DNA of 29,041 nucleotides, taken from DATKCN01 sp035513175 (lineage in GTDB: Bacteria > Chloroflexota > Chloroflexia > Thermomicrobiales > CFX8). Shown piece after piece: positions 16,378-24,736 of the stretch. A program made the position numbers and the translations under genes. Positions within the stretch are counted from its first letter, which is position 1. The number at the start of each line of letters is the position of its first letter. The stretch lies in contig DATKCN010000129.1 in NCBI GenBank assembly GCA_035513175.1, forward strand, positions 1-29,041. The letters are read 5' to 3'. The notes beneath the pieces were generated by a model. That model was given only the letters and a program-made list of their open reading frames with translations, searched no databases and had not been told where the DNA came from.

Positions 16378-17067
16378 GTGTCGACAGTTCGGCTCGCGGT
16401 TCAGCCGATTGACCTCACCTTCAGCCTCAAGGACCGAGTCTATGATGCGCTGAAGGAAACCATCGCAGGCATGAACATCTATGAAGGTCCGGATGAGCCA
16501 CGCCTCGATGAGCGGCAGCTCTGCAAAGACCTCGGCGTCAGCCGTACGCCCGTTCGGGAGGCCATAGCGCGGCTCGAACAGGAAGGACTGGTCCGCGTCG
16601 TGCCGCGGCGCGGTGTCTTTGTCGCTCGCAAGAAAAAGTCCGAGATTCTCGAGCTGATCACCGTCTGGGCCGCGCTCGAAAGCATGGCCGCCCGACTGAT
16701 CACCGAAAAGGCGACGGACGAGGAAATCGCCAGCCTGAGAGCGCTGTTCGCGACCATCGAGGACGATACGGCGCGAGCCAATATTGATGAGTACTCCGCT
16801 ATGAATATCCGTTTCCACCAGTCGATCATCCGGCTCAGCAAGTCACAATTGATGGAGTCGATGACGGAAACCTTGTTCATCCACATGCGAGCGATCCGGG
16901 CGCGGACCATCGGCGAGGATAACCGTGTCCAACGCTCGATCATCGATCACATGAACATCATCAGGGCGCTGGGGGACCGTGACGCCGATCTGGCCGAGCG
17001 TTTGACGCGCGAACACACGCTGGGTCTCGCGGCACATGTCGAAAGGAACGTGACCTACCTGGACTAA
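16378..17067 (+). CDS. GntR-family transcription regulator, FCD subfamily
   Basis: A 229-residue regulator. The N-terminal winged helix (about 15-80) contains LKDRVYDALKETI, DERQLCKDLGVSRTPVREAIARLEQEGLV and RRGVFVA, the GntR signature. The C-terminal FCD domain (about 90-220) is all-helical, with D.Y...N.RFHQSIIRLS and HMNIIRALGDRDADLAERL. These hold the acid and histidine positions used by FCD proteins to bind a metal and a small organic acid. It starts with GTG at 16378, with AGGAAA about 7 nt upstream, and is followed 82 nt later by oxc in the same direction. The likely effector is oxalate, an oxalyl/formyl-CoA-related acid or a similar carboxylate; that is inferred only from the neighbours. 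Confidence 0.88.
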   Translation: MSTVRLAVQPIDLTFSLKDRVYDALKETIAGMNIYEGPDEPRLDERQLCKDLGVSRTPVREAIARLEQEGLVRVVPRRGVFVARKKKSEILELITVWAALESMAARLITEKATDEEIASLRALFATIEDDTARANIDEYSAMNIRFHQSIIRLSKSQLMESMTETLFIHMRAIRARTIGEDNRVQRSIIDHMNIIRALGDRDADLAERLTREHTLGLAAHVERNVTYLD

Positions 17068-17149
17068 GAACCACTCAACGCTGCTCCGGGTTGACGACGC
17101 ATGGGAGAGCACCTGTGTTCGATCCGACGAAGATCGCAGGGAGAGGGAA

Positions 17150-18889
17150 ATGGCTGACACAGCAACGCAATCACGGGCTGATAGGCCAGCTGAAGCTGGC
17201 GAGCTGACGGACGGTTTTCACCTCGTCATCGATGCGCTGAAGCTCAACGGAATTGACACGATCTACAACGTGCCCGGCATCCCGATCACGGATCTCGGCC
17301 GCTTCATGCAGGCTGCCGGGATGCGGGTCCTCTCGTTCCGGCACGAACAGAGCGCAGGCTATGCCGCGGCAATTGCTGGCTTTCTCACGAAGAAGCCCGG
17401 TGTATGCATGACCGTCTCGGCGCCGGGTTTCCTCAATGGTCTGACCGCCCTGGCTCACGCCACGAGCAACTGCTTCCCGATGATACTGATGAGCGGCTCG
17501 TCGGAGCGCGAGATCGTTGATCTGCAGCAGGGCGATTATGAAGAGATGGACCAGCTGGCCATCGCGAGGCCGCACTGCAAGGCTGCCTACCGCATCCTCC
17601 ACGCCGAAGACATCGGCATCGGGATCGCGCGTGCCGTTCGCGCTGCCGTGTCCGGCCGCCCGGGCGGCGTCTATCTCGATCTGCCGGGGAAGCTCCTGGG
17701 TCAGACCATGGACGCGACAGAGGGGGCCAACTCACTGGTTGAGGTCATCGATGCCGCTCCGCGTCAGTTGCCTGCTCCGGACGCGGTCGAGCGAGCCCTC
17801 GATGTGCTCAAGAGCGCCAAACGGCCTCTGATCATCCTCGGCAAAGGGGCGGCCTATGCCCAGGCCGATGACGAGATCCGCGGGCTCGTGGAGACGAGCG
17901 GCATCCCCTACCTGCCCATGAGCATGGCCAAGGGGCTGTTGCCCGACACTCATCCACAATCGGCAGCAGCGGCCCGTTCGCTGGTGCTGAACGAGTCCGA
18001 CGTTGTGATGCTCATCGGGGCGCGGCTCAACTGGCTTCTCTCACATGGCAAGGGCAAAACCTGGGGTGATCAACCAAAGAAGTTCGTGCAGATCGACATC
18101 GAACCCCGGGAGATGGATAGCAACGTCGAGATAGCCGCCCCCCTGGTGGGCGACATCGGCTCCTGTGTCTCGGCGCTGCTGGAGCGCATGAAGAAGAACT
18201 GGACGCTGCCGCCTGCCGAGTGGATCGCGGAGGTCGGGGACAAAGTCGAAAGCAACGTGGCCCGGATGGCGCCCCGGTTGCAGAACAAGAATGTGCCGAT
18301 GGACTTCCACGGAGCACTCGGCGCATTGCGCACCATCGTCAAGGAGCGGCCCGACGCGATCCTCGTCAACGAGGGGGCCAATACCCTCGATTTCGCGCGC
18401 AGCATCATCGACATGTACCAGCCGCGCAAACGGCTGGACGTGGGCACCTGGGGCGTCATGGGCGTCGGCATGGGCTACGCCATTGCGGCCGCCGTGGAGA
18501 CCGGCAAACCCGTGCTCGCCGTGGAAGGCGATAGCGCGTTCGGATTCTCAGGCATGGAGATCGAGACCATCTGCCGCTACAACCTGCCGGTCTGTGTTGT
18601 GGTCCTCAATAACGGCGGAATCTACCGGGGAACGGACGAGAACCCGTCCGGTGGCCCGGATGTCGCCACGACGGTTTTCGTCAAGGGCGCCCGCTACGAC
18701 AAGATGATGGACGCGTTCGGCGGGGTCGGCGCACACGTGACGACATCCGAAGAACTGAGCCGCGCGGTGAACGCGGCCATGGACTCCGGCAAGCCGACAC
18801 TGGTGAACGCCGTGATTGACGAGAATGCCGGCACCGAGAGCGGTCGCATCGGCAACCTCAATCCGCAGAGCGTTGTCTCCAGAAGATAG
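17150..18889 (+). CDS. oxc: Oxalyl-CoA decarboxylase (ThDP-dependent)
   Basis: A 579-residue ThDP enzyme of the expected length. The PYR domain has FRHEQSAGYAAA with the cofactor-activating Glu66. DLQQGDYEEMDQLAIARPHCKA and SGRPGGVYLDLPGKLLGQT are closely similar to the Oxalobacter enzyme. The PP domain has VEGDSAFGFSGMEIETICRYN ending in LNNGGIY, the ThDP/Mg site, with Tyr492. The C-terminal ESGRI (Ser564, Arg566) corresponds to the lid residues that close over oxalyl-CoA. It converts oxalyl-CoA to formyl-CoA and CO2 in the cytoplasm and works in a cycle with the next gene. The start at 17150 has GGGAGAGGG just upstream. A 2-hydroxyacyl-CoA lyase is the nearest alternative, but the oxalyl-specific features favour Oxc. 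Confidence 0.93.
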   Translation: MADTATQSRADRPAEAGELTDGFHLVIDALKLNGIDTIYNVPGIPITDLGRFMQAAGMRVLSFRHEQSAGYAAAIAGFLTKKPGVCMTVSAPGFLNGLTALAHATSNCFPMILMSGSSEREIVDLQQGDYEEMDQLAIARPHCKAAYRILHAEDIGIGIARAVRAAVSGRPGGVYLDLPGKLLGQTMDATEGANSLVEVIDAAPRQLPAPDAVERALDVLKSAKRPLIILGKGAAYAQADDEIRGLVETSGIPYLPMSMAKGLLPDTHPQSAAAARSLVLNESDVVMLIGARLNWLLSHGKGKTWGDQPKKFVQIDIEPREMDSNVEIAAPLVGDIGSCVSALLERMKKNWTLPPAEWIAEVGDKVESNVARMAPRLQNKNVPMDFHGALGALRTIVKERPDAILVNEGANTLDFARSIIDMYQPRKRLDVGTWGVMGVGMGYAIAAAVETGKPVLAVEGDSAFGFSGMEIETICRYNLPVCVVVLNNGGIYRGTDENPSGGPDVATTVFVKGARYDKMMDAFGGVGAHVTTSEELSRAVNAAMDSGKPTLVNAVIDENAGTESGRIGNLNPQSVVSRR

Positions 18890-18933
18890 CCGAACACCAC
18901 TCGATCGAGGTCAGGGAAGAATAGGGGGGAATC

Positions 18934-20184
18934 ATGGGGAAAGCACTGAATGGCGTCCGGATACTGGACATGACCCACGTTCAATCGGGACCAACCTGCA
19001 CGCAATTGCTTGCCTGGTTTGGCGCGGACGTGATCAAGGTCGAACTTCCCGGCGTGGGCGACGCCACGCGGAGTCAGCTGCGTGACATTCCGGATGTGGA
19101 CAGCCTGTACTTCACCATGCTGAATCACAATAAGCGCAGCATGACACTCAATACCAAGACCGAGGCCGGCAAGAAGATCTTCGCTAGACTTATCGAGGAA
19201 TGCGATGTGATGGTGGAAAACTTCGCCCCCGGCGCCATCGATCGGATGGGATTCCCATGGGAAAAGATTCAGGAAATCAATCCGCGCATGATCTACGCGT
19301 CGATTAAGGGCTTTGGCCCCGGCCCATACGAAGACTGCAAAGTGTATGAGAACATCGCGCAAAGCACGGGCGGGGCTGCGTCGACGACCGGTTTCTTCGA
19401 CGGCCCTCCGCTCGTCACGGGCGCGCAGATCGGCGACTCTGGAACCGGTGTTCATCTCGCGTTCGGTATCGTGACCGCGCTGTATCAGCGAGGGCAGACG
19501 GGGAAGGGCCAGCGCGTCGAAGTTGCCATGCAGGACGCCGTTCTCAATCTGTGTCGGGTGAAGATGCGCGACCAGCAGCGACTAGCACACGGCCCGCTGC
19601 AAGAATACAGCCAGCACGGACAAGGGATCCCGTTCGGTGCGGCGACGCCGCGCGCCGGCAACGACTCCGGCGGCGGTCAGCCGGGATGGATCGTCAAGTG
19701 CAAGGGGTGGAAGACAGATCCCGACGCCTACGTCTACTTCATCACTCAAGCAGCCGTGTGGGGCAACGTCTGCGACCTGATCGGCAAGCCAGAGTGGAAA
19801 GATGATCCCGCCTACGCCACTCCCGACGCACGGCGCGATAAGATCCCCCAGATCTTCGACACCATCGAGGGGTGGACGCAGACCCTCGACAAGTTCGAGG
19901 TCATGGCGCGGTGCAATCCGCTCAACATTCCGTGCGGGCCGATCCTGTCAATGAAGGAACTGGCGGAGGAGCCGTCCTTGCGCGCAACCGGTACGGTAGT
20001 CGAGGTCGATCACCCGACCCGCGGCAAGTACCTCACGGTCGGCAACCCGATCAAATTGTCCGACTCACCTTCCGACGTAGAACGCTCTCCATTGTTGGGT
20101 GAGCACACCGAGGAAATTCTGAGAATTGTGGTCGGCTTTGGCGATGAGGAAATAGCTGCCGCCCGTGACGAAGGCGCCATCTAG
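18934..20184 (+). CDS. frc: Formyl-CoA:oxalate CoA-transferase (CaiB/BaiF class III)
   Basis: A 416-residue class III CoA-transferase. The catalytic aspartate is Asp168 in AQIGDSGTG; THVQSGP (Gln17) starts the CoA site. YASIKGFG, VYENIAQSTGGAASTTGFFDGPP, VAMQDAVLNLCRVKMRDQQR and the glycine loop SGGGQPGW follow the Oxalobacter enzyme closely. It moves CoA from formyl-CoA to oxalate, giving oxalyl-CoA for Oxc and releasing formate. Compared from memory with the Oxalobacter enzyme, the ERRG near residue 38 is ELPG here, the loop before the glycine motif is about 15 residues shorter and the first glycine of the GGGGQ loop is serine. ELPG is common in other CaiB proteins, so function is probably kept. 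The ribosome-binding site AGGGGGGA is strong, 44 nt after oxc. Confidence 0.9.
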   Translation: MGKALNGVRILDMTHVQSGPTCTQLLAWFGADVIKVELPGVGDATRSQLRDIPDVDSLYFTMLNHNKRSMTLNTKTEAGKKIFARLIEECDVMVENFAPGAIDRMGFPWEKIQEINPRMIYASIKGFGPGPYEDCKVYENIAQSTGGAASTTGFFDGPPLVTGAQIGDSGTGVHLAFGIVTALYQRGQTGKGQRVEVAMQDAVLNLCRVKMRDQQRLAHGPLQEYSQHGQGIPFGAATPRAGNDSGGGQPGWIVKCKGWKTDPDAYVYFITQAAVWGNVCDLIGKPEWKDDPAYATPDARRDKIPQIFDTIEGWTQTLDKFEVMARCNPLNIPCGPILSMKELAEEPSLRATGTVVEVDHPTRGKYLTVGNPIKLSDSPSDVERSPLLGEHTEEILRIVVGFGDEEIAAARDEGAI

Positions 20185-20274
20185 GGGATAATCAGGGCTG
20201 AACTGCCAGTGGAAGGTTTCTGCGGCGTGATGGGATGCGCGCTTTCATCGTCCCCCATCCCGAGAATTTCTGCC

Positions 20275-20330
20275 ATGGCCCACCCCTACCGCGTCATCCT
20301 CACCGAAGAACAACGTGCCGAACTACGCGA
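20275..20330 (+). mobile_element. IS630-type transposase N-terminal scar
   Basis: From ATG 20275 the frame reads MAHPYRVILTEEQRAELR, a pattern (YRV.LT..ERAELR) seen at the N-terminus of IS630-family transposases. After that the frame diverges and soon stops; no catalytic DDE region is present. It abuts the truncated permease, so insertion of the element followed by deletion could explain the loss of the permease's 5' half. The match is only about 18 residues. Confidence 0.4.
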
Positions 20331-21032
20331 CGCTGATCTTCATCGTGGTGGGAAGCAGTATTGTCACACGGATCGGTGAGGCGCTGGACCGTGTCAGCCT
20401 GCATCTCTCATTCCCAACGACATCGGCAAGCTTCGGCTGGACCAACGACGCGACCGCTTGTATCGATCGATCGAGCCATCCGGTCATGCGGGGGCAATGC
20501 TGCCGTACGCTGCAATCATCGGGCTCGTCGCGTACCGGCAGACGGGGAAGTTTCAGCCCGGCGCGGTGCGCATGGCCATAGCTCGCACCGTTTCCGGGGC
20601 TCTATCGTCGAGCATAGGGATCGTGACGATGTCGGGAATGGCGTTGCTGATAATGGAGAGCGGGATGACGCTGCTGCTCGCACAGGGAATCGCGGATGTC
20701 GCTGTTCCGGCGTTCCCGCTGCTCGCGCCAGTCATCGGTGTGCTGGGTTGCTTCATAACCTGCAGCAACACGAACTCGAACAATCTGATCGGCGCGTTGC
20801 AGCGCGACAGCGCACTGGTGCTGGGCGTGCCTCCGGCGATCATACTGGCCGCGCAGACGAATGGCGAGGCGCTGGGAAGCATGCTGGCCCCCCGGCAAAA
20901 GTCATCGTCGGCTGCAGCACGTGCGGACTTTCCGGACAGGAAGGACCGGTGATCCGCCAGTGTACGCGCTATGGAGTCGTCATAACGTTGGCGATGGTGC
21001 TCTTCGCCTGGGTTTGGACTCGACTCGCGTGA
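20315..21032 (+). pseudogene. Truncated, twice-frameshifted L-lactate-permease (LctP)-type transporter
   Basis: Three frames join into the C-terminal part of a LctP/GlcA-type permease. Frame one ends with RVSLHLSFPTTSASFGWTND. After a shift near 20446-20456, frame two reads YRSIEPSGHAGAMLPYAAII, then PLLAPVIGVLGCFITCSNTN and IILAAQTNGEALGSMLAP. After a second shift at a run of six C at 20886-20891, frame three gives KVIVGCSTCGLSGQEGPVIR and a last membrane span ending at 21032. These are the family's conserved SNTNSN, AAQT..GALGSM and APAK.IVG.ST.GLSG.EG elements. Only about 240 of the usual 500-550 residues remain. It may once have imported oxalate or another carboxylate for the neighbouring genes. 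Confidence 0.7.
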
Positions 21033-21192
21033 AGCTGCTGTACGCGCGCCAACGCAGGATGGTCGTGTTCGTCGGTTATTCGCGCTCGCGATCGCGCTGT
21101 ACGGGGCTGCGGAGTACGGATCCGACGCCGTCGCGGCGGCGTTGCTGGGCCTTCTCGCTGCAATGATGGCACTTGCGATTCACGCAGTCTGA
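20986..21192 (+). other. Open frame without a start codon, hydrophobic C-terminus
   Basis: Between the permease remnant and the metallopeptidase one frame is open from 20986 to TGA 21190. Its end reads LFALAIALYGAAEYGSDAV and further hydrophobic residues, like a membrane helix pair. No ATG, GTG or TTG precedes this part in frame. It may be the 3' remnant of a lost small gene or chance. Nothing else is apparent in 21033-21235. Confidence 0.2.
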
Positions 21193-21235
21193 GCGCGCGA
21201 CTCGACCGGATATTTTCGCGTACGAATGGGGAAAA

Positions 21236-21244
21236 TGGTATACT
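21236..21244 (+). promoter_or_regulatory. Extended -10 promoter of the metallopeptidase gene
   Basis: TGGTATACT at 21236-21244 is an extended -10 element (TGn plus TATACT, 5/6 of consensus). No clear -35 box lies 16-18 bp upstream, which extended -10 promoters can do without. Transcription would start near 21251 and give a leader of about 28 nt with the ribosome-binding site GGAGGTGG at 21261-21268. Confidence 0.45.
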
Positions 21245-21278
21245 TCTAGTCTTGTCAACCGGAGGTGGGCGACATCGT

Positions 21279-21653
21279 ATGCATCTTTCAGAGCAGGAAT
21301 TTGAAGAGTTGGTCATCGCGGCGCTGGACACCCTTCCGGAAGACTTGTTGACGCTTATGGATAACGTCGAAGTCACCGTTGAGACCATTCCCAGCCGCGA
21401 TCAGATGCGCAGCGTCGGCCTCAGTCGGGGAACGTTGCTGGGACTGTACGAAGGAATTCCTTTGACGCACCGCAACAGTTCGTCGTACTCGATCGTCATG
21501 CCCGATAAGATCACGATCTTCCAGCGACCAATCGAGCGAATGTGTCGGTCACACGACGAGATTGTCCAGCAGGTGAGGCAGACCGTTATCCACGAGGTCG
21601 CACACCACTTCGGGATCGGCGAAGATCGTCTCGATGAGCTGGGATGGAGCTGA
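21279..21653 (+). CDS. Zincin-like metallopeptidase family protein
   Basis: A 124-residue protein with the zinc motif HEVAHHFGI (HExxHH) near residue 108, followed by DRLDELGW. Upstream, LGLYEGIPLTHRNSSSYS, PDKITIFQRPIERMC and VRQTVIHEVAHH follow the pattern of the small stand-alone metallopeptidase family common in actinobacteria and Chloroflexota (DUF1025-type). The third metal ligand and substrate are unknown; the family has no established role. The ATG at 21279 is preferred over an upstream TTG at 21252 because GGAGGTGG lies 10 nt ahead of it and family proteins start at this point. It is followed 15 nt later by a membrane-protein gene and may be cotranscribed with it and gyrB. Confidence 0.8.
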   Translation: MHLSEQEFEELVIAALDTLPEDLLTLMDNVEVTVETIPSRDQMRSVGLSRGTLLGLYEGIPLTHRNSSSYSIVMPDKITIFQRPIERMCRSHDEIVQQVRQTVIHEVAHHFGIGEDRLDELGWS

Positions 21654-21668
21654 TAATGCCGGCGCTAC

Positions 21669-22670
21669 ATGCGTAACTGGGGCCAGGGCAGCCGATCTAC
21701 GTCGTCCGGCGGCGCAAGCGTCGAGGCCGCGGCGCCCGGCGTGATTGACACGCTGGGACTCGGCTATGCGGTTCTGATCGCAAAGCCGCTGGTGATGCTC
21801 CCGCTGCTGCTCGCTGAACTGCTGGTGCTGTTCTCACCCAGGGTCATGCTCACGCCGCTGACGGGCCCGATCGAGCGCGTCGCGCTTGGTCGAACCGGCG
21901 CCTGGTTAGACGTGCGCGGGCTCGCGTCCTGGATGTCGGGGTACGACGTGACTGAACTTGCGGCTTTACAGGCTCCGATGATCAGGATGCCCGCGTTCAT
22001 TCCATCGCTCAGCAGCGAACGACTCGCGTCGTTCGGCTGGCACGCGTCGTATTCGTCGGCGCCGGTGGCGCTGGTATCTGTCGTCGCGCTGCTCGCACTC
22101 GTCACGGGCCTGCTCATGTCGGTGGTGTATCGAATGCTGCTTGCCGCCGAGGGCCTGGGAGTAGGAACATTCCGCGATCTGGCAAGCCCCAGGCTTGTTA
22201 CCGCGATGGCACTTCGGCTGGCCGGTTGGGCGGCGGCCATCGTTGGGCTGATGGCACTCGTTTCAATGCCGGTCCTTGTAGTAACAACGTTCGGGCTGAT
22301 CTTCGGATTCGGAGGATCGCGGATTCTCTGGGTGTTCGTGTTGGTTCCATTCGCGTGGGGATTCGTGCACTTCTACTTCTCGATTCACGCCATGTTCGTC
22401 GACCGTAGCGGCCCGTTCGACGCGTTGCGATCAAGCTACCTCGTCGTGAGGAGCAACTTCTGGCAGTCAGTGCAATTCATCGCGACCACAATGCTGATCA
22501 CGACCGGCATGACGTTCGCGCTTCAGCAGATGGCAAGTAGCGCCGGGGGCGTCATGGCCGCCATCGCTATCAACACGTTCGTCGCGACGGGAATCGTTCT
22601 CGCGGCCATGCACTTCTATCGCGATCGGGCGCGCCAGCTTGGCCTGTCCGTGGACGACTTGGGAAGGTGA
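21669..22670 (+). CDS. Multi-span integral membrane protein, unknown function
   Basis: A 333-residue protein with about six predicted membrane spans, at roughly residues 26-52, 128-155, 177-205, 212-235, 260-280 and 286-310, and a Ser/Gly-rich N-terminus. The stretch around 240-262, DRSGPFDALRSSYLVVRSNFWQ, resembles the amphipathic segment of the GlpQ-like membrane domain and DUF975-type proteins, in which a DAL..S..L.....W motif recurs between paired spans. I cannot name a family with confidence. The stop overlaps the region just ahead of gyrB, 8 nt before the chosen gyrB start. The start ATG at 21669 has no good ribosome-binding site; a GTG at 21741 would remove the low-complexity N-terminus. 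Confidence 0.6.
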   Translation: MRNWGQGSRSTSSGGASVEAAAPGVIDTLGLGYAVLIAKPLVMLPLLLAELLVLFSPRVMLTPLTGPIERVALGRTGAWLDVRGLASWMSGYDVTELAALQAPMIRMPAFIPSLSSERLASFGWHASYSSAPVALVSVVALLALVTGLLMSVVYRMLLAAEGLGVGTFRDLASPRLVTAMALRLAGWAAAIVGLMALVSMPVLVVTTFGLIFGFGGSRILWVFVLVPFAWGFVHFYFSIHAMFVDRSGPFDALRSSYLVVRSNFWQSVQFIATTMLITTGMTFALQQMASSAGGVMAAIAINTFVATGIVLAAMHFYRDRARQLGLSVDDLGR

Positions 22671-22678
22671 AACGCCGA

Positions 22679-24595
22679 GTGGCACAAACTATTGACGCAA
22701 AACGATATGACGCGCGGGACATCGAGGTCCTGGAAGGGCTGGAGGCGGTCCGCCGCCGGCCAGGCATGTACATTGGCAGCACAGATCTGCGGGGGCTGCA
22801 TCATCTGATTACCGAAGTCGTCGACAACTCCGTCGACGAGGCGATTGGCGGCCACTGTGACGCGGTGGAGATTACGATTCACCGCGACGCCTCGGTGACA
22901 GTTCGGGACAACGGCCGGGGCATTCCGGTCGGTAAGCATCCTAAGATGAATAAGTCGGCGCTGGAGGTCGTCATGACGGTGCTTCACGCTGGAGGCAAGT
23001 TTGGCAACGGCGGCTACTCGATGTCGAGCGGGCTACACGGCGTCGGCGTGTCGGTTGTCAACGGCCTTTCACAATGGATGATCTCTGAAGTGCGGCGTGA
23101 AAGCGGGGTCTACCGTCAGGAGTACCGGCGCGGCATTCCAGTCGCGAACGTGCGCAAGGTCGGTTCATCCACGCCGGAAGAGCGTGGCACGACTCAACGC
23201 TGGATGCCTGACAGCACGATTTTCGATTCGCTGGATTACGACTACGATACGCTGGCCCAGCGCTTTCGTGAGACGGCCTACCTCACGAAGGGGCTGCGAA
23301 TTGTCTTTGTTGACGAGCGCAGCGACCGCGAAGTGACCTTTTACTTCGAGGGCGGCATCACGTCATTCGTGCGGCATCTCAACAAGAACAAGAACGTCGT
23401 CCATCCGCGTCCGTTCTACATGTACCGTCAGGTCGGAGATTACATTGTCGAGGCCGCGATTCAGTACAACGATACGTACGGCGAGTCGACTCACACATTC
23501 GCCAACAACGTCAACACGGTAGATGGCGGCTCGCACCTCACCGGCTTCAAGACCGCGCTCACGCGCACGATCAATGACTACGCGCGCAAGAATGGCTTTC
23601 TGAAGGATAACGACGTCAATCTGAGCGGTGAAGATGTTCGTGAGGGCCTCACAGCGATCATCAGCGTCAAGCTGCCGGAGCCACAGTTCGAGGGGCAGAC
23701 GAAGGGCAAGCTCGGCAACGCGGATATGGCCGGGGCCGTGCAGTCGGTCGTCAACGAGCTGCTGGCTCAGCATCTTGAAGAAAACCCGCAGGCAGCGAAG
23801 CGCATCGTCGAGAAGTGTGTCAACGCCGCCCGAGCGCGCGACGCCGCCCGCAAGGCGCGCGAGCTGGTGCAACGCAAGGGCAGCCTGGAAACGTTCTCGC
23901 TTCCGGGCAAGCTGGCTGACTGCTCGGAGCGCGATCCCTCCCGGGCGGAACTGTACATCGTCGAGGGCGACTCGGCTGGCGGCTCGGCCAAGCAAGGACG
24001 GGACCGGCGGTTTCAGGCGGTGTTGCCGCTGCGAGGAAAGATTCTGAACGTCGAGAAGGCACGTCTTGACAAGATGCTGCAGAACGCGGAAATCCGCGCA
24101 CTGATCACGGCGCTCGGCACGTCGATCGGCGACCAGTTCGACCCGTCGAAGCTGCGCTATCACCGCATTATCATCATGACCGACGCCGACGTCGACGGCG
24201 CGCATATCCGCACGCTGTTGCTGACGTTCTTTTTCCGCCACATGGAGAGCCTGATTGTCGACGGCCGGCTCTACATCGCGCAGCCGCCGCTGTATCGAAT
24301 TCAGAAAGGCTCCGAGGTCCATTGGGTGTACTCAGACCCCGAGCGCGACGAAATCGTGAAGCGGTATAAGGACAGCCGCATCGAGATCGCGCGATACAAG
24401 GGTTTGGGAGAGATGAACCCCGAGCAGCTCTGGGAAACGACGATGGACACCAACACGCGTACCATGCTGCAGGTGACGATTGATGACGCGGTCAGGGCCG
24501 ATGAGACGTTCGACATGCTGATGGGGAACGCCGTTCCACCACGCAAGCGATTCATCCAGACCCACGCTCGGGAGGTGGAAAATCTCGATGTCTAG
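22679..24595 (+). CDS. gyrB: DNA gyrase subunit B
   Basis: About 638 residues, the usual length for GyrB without the proteobacterial insert. The GHKL ATPase region has RRRPGMYIGST, EVVDNSVDEAIGG (Mg-binding Asn and catalytic-base region), DNGRGIPVG and GLHGVGVSVVNGLS. The transducer follows. The TOPRIM domain has YIVEGDSAGGSAKQGRDR and MTDADVDGAHIRTL with the metal-binding Glu and Asp-x-Asp. The C-terminus has YKGLGEMNPEQLWETTMD. It drives ATP-dependent negative supercoiling with GyrA, which is not in this window. I chose GTG at 22679, with GGAAGGTGA 8 nt upstream; a GTG at 22667 overlapping the previous stop is the alternative. ParE is the main alternative identity, as the two are hard to separate without GyrA or ParC context. 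Confidence 0.92.
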   Translation: MAQTIDAKRYDARDIEVLEGLEAVRRRPGMYIGSTDLRGLHHLITEVVDNSVDEAIGGHCDAVEITIHRDASVTVRDNGRGIPVGKHPKMNKSALEVVMTVLHAGGKFGNGGYSMSSGLHGVGVSVVNGLSQWMISEVRRESGVYRQEYRRGIPVANVRKVGSSTPEERGTTQRWMPDSTIFDSLDYDYDTLAQRFRETAYLTKGLRIVFVDERSDREVTFYFEGGITSFVRHLNKNKNVVHPRPFYMYRQVGDYIVEAAIQYNDTYGESTHTFANNVNTVDGGSHLTGFKTALTRTINDYARKNGFLKDNDVNLSGEDVREGLTAIISVKLPEPQFEGQTKGKLGNADMAGAVQSVVNELLAQHLEENPQAAKRIVEKCVNAARARDAARKARELVQRKGSLETFSLPGKLADCSERDPSRAELYIVEGDSAGGSAKQGRDRRFQAVLPLRGKILNVEKARLDKMLQNAEIRALITALGTSIGDQFDPSKLRYHRIIIMTDADVDGAHIRTLLLTFFFRHMESLIVDGRLYIAQPPLYRIQKGSEVHWVYSDPERDEIVKRYKDSRIEIARYKGLGEMNPEQLWETTMDTNTRTMLQVTIDDAVRADETFDMLMGNAVPPRKRFIQTHAREVENLDV

Positions 24596-24638
24596 CTTCA
24601 CGATCCGTGGCGCGCGATGAGATTGCCTGCTGGATGAT

Positions 24639-24677
24639 CGTCGACGCGTCGACGGCATTGGGGCGCGTCGGCGATAA
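24639..24677 (+). promoter_or_regulatory. Candidate plsX promoter with a 16-bp perfect palindrome
   Basis: The 141-nt gap between gyrB and plsX holds TCGACG (24649-24654) and GATAAT (24672-24677) at 17-bp spacing, matching the sigma-70 boxes 4/6 and 5/6. The -35 box lies inside CGTCGACGCGTCGACG (24639-24654), which is perfectly self-complementary. A repressor could bind there, but no regulator is known to me for this sequence. Confidence 0.4.
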
Positions 24678-24736
24678 TCCGATTGGTTGGATTCAGGGGC
24701 CGAGCGGACCTCGGCGCTGAACAAGAGAGTTCTGAA

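Noticed and set aside
20229..20259. Inverted repeat GATGGG/CCCATC after frc as a terminator or IS end
   Set aside because: Only 6 bp with a 19-nt loop and no T-run; too weak to call.
23363..24322. 319-residue minus-strand frame
   Set aside because: Shadow of gyrB; the gyrB TOPRIM and other motifs lie on the plus strand over the same region.
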